Source of the DNA: a virus
IMG/VR virus record: IMGVR_UViG_3300034152_000478
Location: 1-64,000 of that record
DNA length: 64,000 nt
Reading direction: 5' to 3' (one strand)
Made by a program: the position numbers and the translations under genes. Positions within the stretch are counted from its first letter, which is position 1; each line of letters opens with the position of its first letter. This document shows positions 12,682 to 18,744 of this stretch, piece by piece. The notes under the pieces were generated by a model. The model made no database searches, had not been told where the DNA came from, and saw only the letters and a list, made by a program, of their open reading frames with translations.

Positions 12682-14265
12682 ATGAACACGAGACTCTTTA
12701 AGAATCAAAGAGGTGCGTTGGCCCCTAAGGCTGACACTGTGAACGACGCTGGTGGAGTCGCCTACAAGCGTACCGACAAGGAAGCCCTGGCGCAGTACGC
12801 GCTGACTGGCACCTTTGGCAATGCGTTTTACGTTACTGCCGAAGTCCAGCTTGATAGGGCTCTGGATCTGGCTGACAAGGTGGATGACGCTTTCGTCGCC
12901 GGTCTGGCTGTCTATGCTCGCCAGTTTGGCTACATGAAGGACATGCCTGCCTTTTTGCTGGCTGTCCTGTGTGCTCGTCAGAGCAAGTATGTCGAGTTCG
13001 TTTTCGAGCGGGTAATCGATAATGCTCGTATGCTGCGTACTTTCGTTCAGATTCTGCGTAGCGGTCTGACTGGAAGAAAGTCTTTCGGTCGGCGTATTAA
13101 GCGACTAATTCGCAACTGGCTTGCTAATAAGTCTGACGACGCGCTTTTCCGTGCGACCGTTGGTCAGAATCCGTCTATGTCTGATATCATCAAGATGGTT
13201 CACCCTAAGGCTGAGGGTCGTTCACGCAATGCTCTCTATGGGTACCTGCTTGACAAGAAGTACGACGGACGCTCTCTACCTAAGTTGGTAAAGGCGTTTG
13301 AGCGCTTCAAGGATACTCCTGGCACGGTTGAGATCCCTGATCTGCCGTTTCGCATGCTGACTCACCTGCCGCTTAAGACTGAGCAGTGGGTGCAGATTGC
13401 AAAGAATATGCCTTGGACTGCCCTTCGTATGAACCTGAATACACTTGCGCGTCATGGTGTTTTCAACGTGGATGGCATGACTGAGTTGATTGCTGGCAAG
13501 TTGCGCGATCCGCAGCTTATCAGACGTGCCAAGGTGTTCCCTTACCAGCTTTTGGCTGCGTATCTGTTTACGCTTGATACTCGGGAGGTTCCGAACGAGA
13601 TTATCGAAGCACTTCAGGATGCGATGGAAATCGCAATTGAGAATGTGCCAGAAATGGATATTCGCGTTGCTGTGTGTCCGGATGTCTCCGGATCGATGGA
13701 CTGGTGCAGCGTGACTGGTAATCGCGGCTCTGCTTCAAGCAAGATCAAGTGTACTCATGTTGCTGGTCTGATTTCGGCTATCTTCATGCGACGTGCGCGT
13801 GACACCATCTTGCTTCCATTCGAGTTTGGCGTCGTGAACATGCGCCTTAACAAGCGTGATAGTGTAATGACTAACGCTCGCAAGATTGCAGATATTGGCG
13901 GAGGCGGAACTAATGTATCTGCTCCTCTCCAGTTGCTGAACAAGCGTAAGGAGAAGGTGGATGCTGTGATTATCGTCTCTGATAACGAGTCTTGGGTTGA
14001 TACTCATGGCTGGTCTGCTCGGCGCGGTACTCGTACCATGTCTGAGTGGGGCACGCTGCGCCAGCGTTGTCCTGAGGCACGCCTGGTGCTTATGGATCTT
14101 GTTGTTGGCGACAATACCCAGGCGCGAAACAAGGCTCAGGAAGTCTACAACGTTGCTGGGTTCTCTGACACGGCGTTGGGTCTTGTGGCCGACTTTGTCG
14201 TAAATGGACCCAACACTCAGCTCGTGGAGGTAATCGAGCAGCATATCCCTGAGCTTGAAGGCTAA
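12682..14265 (+). CDS. rsr: Ro60/Rsr homologue (TROVE domain plus von Willebrand A domain)
   Basis: 527 residues, the usual bacterial Rsr length. The N-terminal two-thirds is the helical-repeat TROVE ring that binds Y RNA and misfolded RNA ends. The C-terminal vWA domain has a full MIDAS: DVSGSM at about 334-339, GGGGTN at about 406 and VSDNES at about 433. In bacteria Rsr with a Y RNA can tether polynucleotide phosphorylase or act in RNA quality control. The nine Y-like RNAs start ten bases after its stop codon, which strongly supports the call. RBS TAGGAGG. No Rtc genes lie beside it, unlike many bacterial loci. Confidence 0.95.
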   Translation: MNTRLFKNQRGALAPKADTVNDAGGVAYKRTDKEALAQYALTGTFGNAFYVTAEVQLDRALDLADKVDDAFVAGLAVYARQFGYMKDMPAFLLAVLCARQSKYVEFVFERVIDNARMLRTFVQILRSGLTGRKSFGRRIKRLIRNWLANKSDDALFRATVGQNPSMSDIIKMVHPKAEGRSRNALYGYLLDKKYDGRSLPKLVKAFERFKDTPGTVEIPDLPFRMLTHLPLKTEQWVQIAKNMPWTALRMNLNTLARHGVFNVDGMTELIAGKLRDPQLIRRAKVFPYQLLAAYLFTLDTREVPNEIIEALQDAMEIAIENVPEMDIRVAVCPDVSGSMDWCSVTGNRGSASSKIKCTHVAGLISAIFMRRARDTILLPFEFGVVNMRLNKRDSVMTNARKIADIGGGGTNVSAPLQLLNKRKEKVDAVIIVSDNESWVDTHGWSARRGTRTMSEWGTLRQRCPEARLVLMDLVVGDNTQARNKAQEVYNVAGFSDTALGLVADFVVNGPNTQLVEVIEQHIPELEG

Positions 14266-14274
14266 ACAAAATAT

Positions 14275-14355
14275 ACCGAGATGCTGGATTGTGTTTACAT
14301 GCATAAGATTAAGGATTTTATCAGCAAAAAACGACACAACCACCCCTTGCTCGGT
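14275..14355 (+). ncRNA. Y RNA-like unit 1
   Basis: Basal stem ACCGAG/CTCGGT, 5' box ATGCTGGATTGTGTTTACATG, 3' box CCTTG, second stem TTGTGT/ACACAA and a short AU-rich head. Followed by a TTTT stretch. No tRNA-like module. Begins ten bases after the Ro60 stop codon. Confidence 0.8.
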
Positions 14356-14373
14356 GTTTTAACTTGACGAACG

Positions 14374-14484
14374 TGCAGGAATGCCGACAAGTGATTACAT
14401 GGATAAAGCATTTTTATGTGAGTTGGTTCAAGCCCGACACGCTGCGGTAGCAGTGAAAAAGTCACTGTCATTTTTTGTCCTGCA
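14374..14484 (+). ncRNA. Y RNA-like unit 2, with T-arm-like hairpin
   Basis: Basal stem TGCAGG/CCTGCA; 5' box ATGCCGACAAGTGATTACATG; the 3' box is TTTTTGTCC, a variant. The head holds a perfect tRNA T-arm mimic GTTGG-TTCAAGC-CCGAC, a D-loop-like GCT-GCGGT-AGC and a hairpin CAGTGA/TCACTG. T before D is the permuted order seen in units 7 and 8, but no acceptor helix is left. Confidence 0.72.
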
Positions 14485-14522
14485 TACTTTATAGGCTGGG
14501 CATCCTTATCTGCCTGCCAGAA

Positions 14523-14584
14523 GTTGGAATGCGCTTGTGTTTACATGTGACATACAAAAGAAACACGAGCACACCTTGTCCAAC
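14523..14584 (+). ncRNA. Y RNA-like unit 3 (minimal, 62 nt)
   Basis: Basal stem GTTGGA/TCCAAC, 5' box ATGCGCTTGTGTTTACATG, 3' box CCTTG, second stem GCT-GTGTTT/AAACAC-AGC with one internal wobble or mismatch. The shortest unit: just the Ro60-binding type stem with a small loop. Preceded at 14494-14518 by a small GGC-T-GG/CC-T-GCC hairpin. Confidence 0.8.
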
Positions 14585-14599
14585 CGACTTTGAAAACAA

Positions 14600-14666
14600 T
14601 CCGGAATGCTGATTGTGAGTACATGACTTGTAATCATTGACCGCTCTCAATCAATCCTTGTCCGGT
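14600..14666 (+). ncRNA. Y RNA-like unit 4
   Basis: Basal stem CCGGA/TCCGG, 5' box ATGCTGATTGTGAGTACATG, 3' box CCTTG, second stem GATTG-GAG/CTC-CAATC interrupted by one T-T mismatch. No tRNA-like module. The box sequences match unit 3 while the stems have changed on both sides. Confidence 0.82.
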
Positions 14667-14683
14667 ACTAATACGATAACGAT

Positions 14684-14752
14684 CCGGGATGCTGGCTGTG
14701 TGTACATGCTATGAAAAAGCTCCTTTATTCCACACTGCTAAAACTTGCCCGG
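14684..14752 (+). ncRNA. Y RNA-like unit 5
   Basis: Basal stem CCGGG/CCCGG, 5' box ATGCTGGCTGTGTGTACATG, 3' box ACTTG, second stem GC-GTGTG/CACAC-GC around a T-T mismatch. No tRNA-like module. The ACTTG-CCCGG end is close to the CACUUGACUAG end of animal Y RNAs. Confidence 0.82.
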
Positions 14753-14769
14753 CTCTAAAATAACAACTC

Positions 14770-14893
14770 ACTGGGATGCTGTTGTGTATACATTCAGAGG
14801 TAGCTTAACAGGTAGAGCAGCGGCGAAAGCCGAAGACGAAGGTTCGAGTCCTTCCCATTGAGCCAAAAACTACTCAACAATTACTTGCCCAGT
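14770..14893 (+). ncRNA. Y RNA-like unit 6 carrying a tRNA mimic without anticodon
   Basis: Basal stem ACTGGG/CCCAGT, 5' box ATGCTGTTGTGTATACAT, 3' box ACTTG, second stem TGTTG-GTA/TAC-CAACA. Inside lies a tRNA-shaped module at 14794-14865: acceptor TCAGAGG/CCATTGA, D-arm GCTT-AACAGGTA-GAGC, T-arm GAAGG-TTCGAGT-CCTTC, G and CCA. The anticodon arm is shortened to CGGC-GAAA-GCCG, a GNRA tetraloop, so it cannot decode. The module is attached through its acceptor end. Confidence 0.88.
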
Positions 14894-14905
14894 TCTTTAA
14901 TGATA

Positions 14906-15042
14906 GGTTTGGAATGCCTGTTGTGATTACATGCTTGTAACGCCGGTAATGTTGGTTCGAATCCAGCCGTCCCCGATTTATGGGGGCGTCGTCTAATGGC
15001 AGGACACCGTTAAAATAGTCACAGCGATCCCTCGTCCGAGCC
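14906..15042 (+). ncRNA. Y RNA-like unit 7 with circularly permuted tRNA module
   Basis: Basal stem GGTTTGGA/TCCGAGCC (8 bp), 5' box ATGCCTGTTGTGATTACATG, 3' box CCTCG, second stem TGTGATTA/TAGTCACA. The tRNA module is permuted: T-arm GTTGG-TTCGAAT-CCAGC and 3' acceptor CGTCCCC come first, a GATTTAT loop closes the acceptor end, then 5' acceptor GGGGGCG and D-arm GTCT-AATGGCA-GGAC follow. The anticodon stem halves (14939-14943 and 15007-15011, 4 of 5 paired) lead into the Y stem. Confidence 0.9.
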
Positions 15043-15060
15043 TTCACCAAAGAATAACAT

Positions 15061-15196
15061 GACGGGATGCTGTTAGGTTTACATGATCAGGAACTGAATG
15101 TCATAGGTTCGAATCCTATCTCCTCGACCACTAACGAGGAGTAGCTCAGTTGGATAGAGCGTCAGTAAAATGCGACTTGACGAACCCTTGCCCGTC
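15061..15196 (+). ncRNA. Y RNA-like unit 8 with circularly permuted tRNA module retaining CCA
   Basis: Basal stem GACGGG/CCCGTC followed by TTTTT, 5' box ATGCTGTTAGGTTTACATG, 3' box CCTTG. Permuted tRNA: anticodon-stem half ACTGA (15093), T-arm ATAGG-TTCGAAT-CCTAT, acceptor CTCCTCG, A, CCA, spacer CTAA, acceptor CGAGGAG (15135), TA, D-arm GCTC-AGTTGGATA-GAGC and anticodon-stem half TCAGT (15162). All helices pair fully and the retained ACCA shows descent from a real tRNA. Confidence 0.92.
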
Positions 15197-15207
15197 TTTT
15201 TAAATTT

Positions 15208-15336
15208 GAGGTATGCAGGCGTGGGTCCACATGGGACCCTGTGCAGTGGACATCTGGCCCGGCATTTTGATTCGCAAGCGCGGAGGGAGCCCAGCCGGGG
15301 AATAACTGCTCCCCAGGGGTCCCGCCTACATATCTC
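15208..15336 (+). ncRNA. Unclassified GC-rich structured RNA inside the array
   Basis: Closed by GAGGTATG/CATATCTC (8 bp) plus AGGC/GCCT and GGG/CCC. Inside: hairpin GGGTCC-acat-GGACCC, CCCGGC/GCCGGG enclosing a CGC-AA-GCG hairpin, and GGGG/CCCC. The 5' strand ATGCAGGCGTGGGTCCACATG loosely resembles the Y 5' box, but the CTTG box is missing. It is clearly more GC-rich than its flanks. It could be a diverged Y RNA or a different ncRNA; no known family recognised. Confidence 0.7.
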
Positions 15337-15351
15337 ATAATAAAAAACTAT

Positions 15352-15445
15352 GCTGGAATGCTGTTTCGGGTTTACATGTGACCATCATAACATCTATGCT
15401 CGGGAGACCGGGCACTGACAACGACTCGGGCATACCTTGTCCAGC
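15352..15445 (+). ncRNA. Y RNA-like unit 9, ending in a terminator-like U-run
   Basis: Basal stem GCTGGA/TCCAGC, 5' box ATGCTGTTTCGGGTTTACATG, 3' box CCTTG. The head has GCTCGG-GAGA-CCGGGC, a GNRA-capped hairpin. Seven T follow directly (15446-15452), so the Y stem of the last unit may double as an intrinsic terminator for the array. Stem plus U-run also mirrors the 3' end of animal Y RNAs. Confidence 0.82.
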
Positions 15446-15526
15446 TTTTTTTGATAGCCGGTAGAGAGGAATAAGTCATATTGCTCTGGAGCCAGAAATG
15501 GCTCCAACGCAATAAGGAGGTGGCTT

Positions 15527-15763
15527 ATGCCCGATCGACCTCGGAGAATATTGATTAAGGGAATCCTTTGGGAATTAACTGGCATACTCTGCCTCACAAT
15601 TCTTGCACTGCTATACACTGATTTTACGCTGCCAAAAGCGGGGTTTATTGCGCTTCTATACCACGGAATTCGTATCACCATGTACTTTGCGTATGAGGAA
15701 TTGTGGATGCAAATACGTTGGGGAAAGATAAAGCGCAAACACTATGGTAGAGATTCACACTGA
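15527..15763 (+). CDS. DUF2061-like small membrane protein
   Basis: 78 residues with two hydrophobic segments (about 13-29 and 36-54) and the family's ending E-E-L-W-x-x-I-R-W-G-K. N-terminal R-I-L-I-K-G-I-L-W also fits DUF2061. Function unknown; membrane location inferred. RBS AAGGAGG. It overlaps the RNase H start by 20 bases. Confidence 0.75.
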   Translation: MPDRPRRILIKGILWELTGILCLTILALLYTDFTLPKAGFIALLYHGIRITMYFAYEELWMQIRWGKIKRKHYGRDSH

Positions 15764-16196
15764 CGGATCTGTTCTAAAGAATCCTGGTGGCATTGGTGGC
15801 TGGTGTGCAGTAGTACAAATCGACAATCGCACCATCAACTTGATGGATGCCCTTCCTTCAACGACCAATAATCGCGCTGAACTTACGGCGGTTATTGAGG
15901 CTCTCAAATTCGTAGCCCACCTCGGGAAAACTTCCAATATCACAATCTATAGCGACAGCGAATACGTAGTCAAAGGTTGCAATGAGTGGCTGGCTCGCTG
16001 GGTCCAGATCGATTGGAAGCAGAATACAGTCAAAAATAGAGACCTATGGGAGGAAATTCTCATTCTGAAGGCCCAATTGAGCTTTACGCTTGTCTGGGTC
16101 GAATCGCACGGAGATGATGATCTAAACAATAAAGCCGATTCTCTTGCAAGGGAGTGTGCTCGTGAGTACGCAAGAACTGCCAGATTTCGCAAGTGA
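15744..16196 (+). CDS. rnhA: Ribonuclease HI
   Basis: 150 residues, full length for RNase HI. Catalytic acids are visible: D7 in HTDGS, E46 in NNRAEL, D71 in YSDSEYV and D131 in NNKADSLA, with H121 in ESHGD. It cleaves the RNA strand of RNA-DNA hybrids, for example primers during phage replication. The end overlaps the methyltransferase start. Confidence 0.95.
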   Translation: MVEIHTDGSVLKNPGGIGGWCAVVQIDNRTINLMDALPSTTNNRAELTAVIEALKFVAHLGKTSNITIYSDSEYVVKGCNEWLARWVQIDWKQNTVKNRDLWEEILILKAQLSFTLVWVESHGDDDLNNKADSLARECAREYARTARFRK

Positions 16197-16887
16197 GTAT
16201 CCGATCTATCTTGGTGATGCCTTCGATATCGTGGCTGACTGGCCAGACAAATCATTCGACCTATTGCTGACCGATATCCCATACAAGATTAGCAGACCTA
16301 ACCAGTTTAATACGATGGGCAGAACCGGATTTCAGTTTGAGTTTGAGCAGCAGCAATTTCCACTACAGGAATTGGCGTGGTTTGCTCGACTTTTGAAACC
16401 AGGTGGTAGTGTTTTGATTTTCCATTCGTTCCAGCAGACATCATTGGTTGAAGGAGCGTTCGCCGCATTGCAGGTTAAGGACAAGATAATCTGGGAAAAG
16501 AAGAATCCAATGCCGCGCAACACCAATCGGCGCTATGTTTCTGCGGCAGAGATAATCTCATGGTTTGTGAAGCCTGGGGCTCCATGGACATTCAACAAAA
16601 ACGACAACATACCGTATATACGCAATGTTCAGAAGGCATCAGTGGCTACGCATTTGTCGAAGTTTCATCCAACTTGTAAACCGTTTGAATTATTAGAGTC
16701 ATTAATAAGGCGGCATAGTAATGTTGGCGACATTATACTCGACCCATTTGCTGGTAGTTTTTCTACAATGGTAGCAGCATCTAACGCTGGCCGCATAGCT
16801 CACTGCATAGAAATTGATAGCAGGCACTATGAAAATGGCAAGAAAATGTTAGATAAATACGGGATTCAATATAAAGAAAAAATATAA
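16162..16887 (+). CDS. DNA methyltransferase (beta-class, N6-adenine/N4-cytosine type)
   Basis: 241 residues from a GTG with AAGGGAG upstream. Motif IV appears as TDIPYKI (DxPY), followed by LKPGGSVLIF, and motif I as DPFAGSFST near the C-terminus with CIEID after it; this permuted order marks a beta-class enzyme of the ParB/Dam-like N6_N4_Mtase family. No cognate restriction gene, so probably protects phage DNA or marks it. The Pro in DIPY is compatible with N6-A or N4-C; the specificity is not deducible. Confidence 0.9.
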   Translation: MSTQELPDFASEYPIYLGDAFDIVADWPDKSFDLLLTDIPYKISRPNQFNTMGRTGFQFEFEQQQFPLQELAWFARLLKPGGSVLIFHSFQQTSLVEGAFAALQVKDKIIWEKKNPMPRNTNRRYVSAAEIISWFVKPGAPWTFNKNDNIPYIRNVQKASVATHLSKFHPTCKPFELLESLIRRHSNVGDIILDPFAGSFSTMVAASNAGRIAHCIEIDSRHYENGKKMLDKYGIQYKEKI

Positions 16888-16890
16888 GCT

Positions 16891-17019
16891 ATGGCAAAAA
16901 GACACGTAACCAAAAAAGGATATTTACGTTTTAACGACAAAGGCACTTGTTGCATTAGGCGTTCTGTTGCTAACAAAAAACGCAGACGTGGAAAGACAGA
17001 AAAAGGGGTTTGTAAATGA
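16891..17019 (+). CDS. Small basic protein, possibly HNH remnant
   Basis: 42 residues, MAKRHVTKKGYLRFNDKG then a Lys/Arg-rich tail. The start resembles the strand region before the HNH core in phage endonucleases (GYLRFND...KLVHR), but the catalytic part is missing, so it may be a truncated remnant. ATGA overlap with the dehydratase gene argues that it is translated. Confidence 0.5.
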   Translation: MAKRHVTKKGYLRFNDKGTCCIRRSVANKKRRRGKTEKGVCK

Positions 17020-17990
17020 GAACAGCGCTTGTTACAGGCTGCACAGGCCAAGATGGAGCATGGCTTAGCCAGCTTCTACTAAACAAAGGGTATTCAGTCC
17101 TCGGTCTCTATCGTCGAGTGGCGAATGATACATTTGGTAGACTGCGCGAGCTGGATCTATTAGATAATGCCAACTTTCAGCTTGTGCCTGGAGATGTTAC
17201 TGACCCAACAGGTATTAACCGCCTGTTTTCTGATTATGAGATAGATGAGGTTTACAACCTTGCGGCTCAGTCATTTGTGAAAGAGTCCTTCAATACGCCC
17301 ATCACCACATCTATTATCAATGGTATGGGTCCTGCCTACATTCTTGAGGCTATACGTCTTTTCAGTCCTCAAACAAGATTCTATCAAGCTGGCACCAGTG
17401 AAGAATTCGGTCATGCCGACTATCGTGAACCCATGAATGAGGAAACTATTCTACATCCTCGCTCTCCTTACGGTGCTGCAAAAGTCTATGCACATCACAT
17501 AACGAGAATCTATCGTGAGGCTTATGGGCTTTTTGCTTGCGTTGGTCTGTTGTTCAATCATGAATCGATCTTCCGTGGCGAAGAGTTTGTCACCACTAAA
17601 GTGTGCAAAGGCGCTGCCGAAATAGCTCACGGCAAACGATCAGCATTGCAGCTCGGCAACTTAGACGCACGAAGAGACTGGGGATGCGCTAAAGACTATG
17701 TGAGAGCTATGCATCTCATGTTGCAACGTCCAGAGCCCGATGATTTCGTAATAGCTACTGGTGAATCTTATTCAATTCGTGATCTCTGTCAAGTAGCGTT
17801 TGAATATTTCAACCTTGTTTGGCAAGATCATGTTGAGTCTGACACTGCTCACACCAGGCCATCTGACGTTAACTGTTTGATCGGAGATGCGAGCAAGGCG
17901 GCTATGCTGCTTGGTTGGAGGCCGAATATTGCATTTAAAGACATGATACAAGAAATGTGCGAATATTGGGATAGGAGAATGAAACAATGA
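17016..17990 (+). CDS. gmd: GDP-mannose 4,6-dehydratase
   Basis: 324 residues, SDR fold. NAD(P)-binding TGCTGQDGAW near the start, YNLAAQSFVKESF, QAGTSEEFG with catalytic T/E, and SPYGAAKVYAH with the Tyr-x3-Lys pair; NHESIFRGEEFVT is a GMD hallmark. It makes GDP-4-keto-6-deoxymannose, precursor of fucose, rhamnose or perosamine. In a phage this suggests altering host surface sugars or making a modified glycan; no partner reductase lies in the window. Confidence 0.93.
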   Translation: MRTALVTGCTGQDGAWLSQLLLNKGYSVLGLYRRVANDTFGRLRELDLLDNANFQLVPGDVTDPTGINRLFSDYEIDEVYNLAAQSFVKESFNTPITTSIINGMGPAYILEAIRLFSPQTRFYQAGTSEEFGHADYREPMNEETILHPRSPYGAAKVYAHHITRIYREAYGLFACVGLLFNHESIFRGEEFVTTKVCKGAAEIAHGKRSALQLGNLDARRDWGCAKDYVRAMHLMLQRPEPDDFVIATGESYSIRDLCQVAFEYFNLVWQDHVESDTAHTRPSDVNCLIGDASKAAMLLGWRPNIAFKDMIQEMCEYWDRRMKQ

Positions 17991-18445
17991 GTGGTCTTTT
18001 GTCGCATCGCGCCATAGTGAGTGGAGTCATCGTTGAGCCTGTACGTCACTATGAAGACAGCAAAGTAATTCCAGGATTCGATGCTTATGAGGATGACCTT
18101 CTGATTATTGACCCTGGAACAAAAACTATCACTGTGAAGAAACTCGATGTCAACCCAAACGATGTGTATTCAAGAATCCAGGATGCTTTCGATGATCCTG
18201 CCACTTTGGATTTAGATATTCCAATGATGGCTGTTGATCGTTGGCATTACAGGATGATTAATGGCTGGCGGATTGCCAATTTGCATGAACTGTCTTTTCC
18301 TCCGGTTGAAGTGTCGTATCAGATTGAGCAAGATGGAGTTTGGCAGGAGGGCGTTAAGCGAATAGCATCCCAGGAGGAAGAGGTATTCCAGGAGGAAGAT
18401 GATGTTGGTATGCCGCCAAAGCGAGCTGGAACCAACTGGATTTGA
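17987..18445 (+). CDS. Hypothetical protein
   Basis: 152 residues, acidic, starting at an ATGA overlap with gmd. Beta-rich, with DLLIIDPGTKTITVKKLDV and a D-R-W-H-Y segment; ends in a Glu-rich stretch. The coupling to gmd suggests the same operon. No family recognised. Confidence 0.65.
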   Translation: MSGLLSHRAIVSGVIVEPVRHYEDSKVIPGFDAYEDDLLIIDPGTKTITVKKLDVNPNDVYSRIQDAFDDPATLDLDIPMMAVDRWHYRMINGWRIANLHELSFPPVEVSYQIEQDGVWQEGVKRIASQEEEVFQEEDDVGMPPKRAGTNWI

Positions 18446-18501
18446 ATTCGGTATTGGTGTTGGTCCTTTTAATATCGTATTATGCAGGGGGCTAATGCCA
18501 G

Positions 18502-18651
18502 GTGGTAGACAGGGGTGGTTTGTTTCCTTCAGTGTCGTATTTAAGAGAAACGTATACTGGTTTGGATATTACTCATATCTTCAATACTGTGAGCAGAAAT
18601 TTCGCAGATGCTTTGGGAGTTATGCGTCCGGAGATTCGACCTCCACACTGA
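18502..18651 (+). CDS. Possible small protein in the gap before nrdJ
   Basis: 49 residues from a GTG; the sequence includes GLDITHIFNTVSRNFADALG and ends RPEIRPPH, which has protein-like composition, unlike the longer competing frame over the same bases. The RBS is weak (GGGGG far upstream). CGTAT motifs occur at 18476 and 18536. The rest of the gap up to 18744 shows no gene or hairpin that I can support. Confidence 0.4.
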   Translation: MVDRGGLFPSVSYLRETYTGLDITHIFNTVSRNFADALGVMRPEIRPPH

Positions 18652-18744
18652 AGGGTTGTAGATTTGGCAATTTTAGCATGACTCGATTGCGGTGCGGCGG
18701 GACATTAGATAAACACGACACCTTATTTCAAAGGCTGGCTGAAC

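Noticed and set aside
13735-14343. 202-codon open frame on the minus strand inside the Ro60 gene
   Set aside because: Antisense shadow of a well-supported gene; sequence has no recognisable domain and no RBS.
14910-15170. Ordinary tRNA genes within the RNA array
   Set aside because: T-arms and D-arms are there but in reversed order, with acceptor strands joined by a loop and no complete anticodon loop; explained better as permuted modules of Y-like RNAs.
14275-15445. CRISPR array
   Set aside because: The repeated boxes are imperfect, spacing varies from about 60 to 150 bases, and each unit is a folded RNA with compensated stems; no cas genes.
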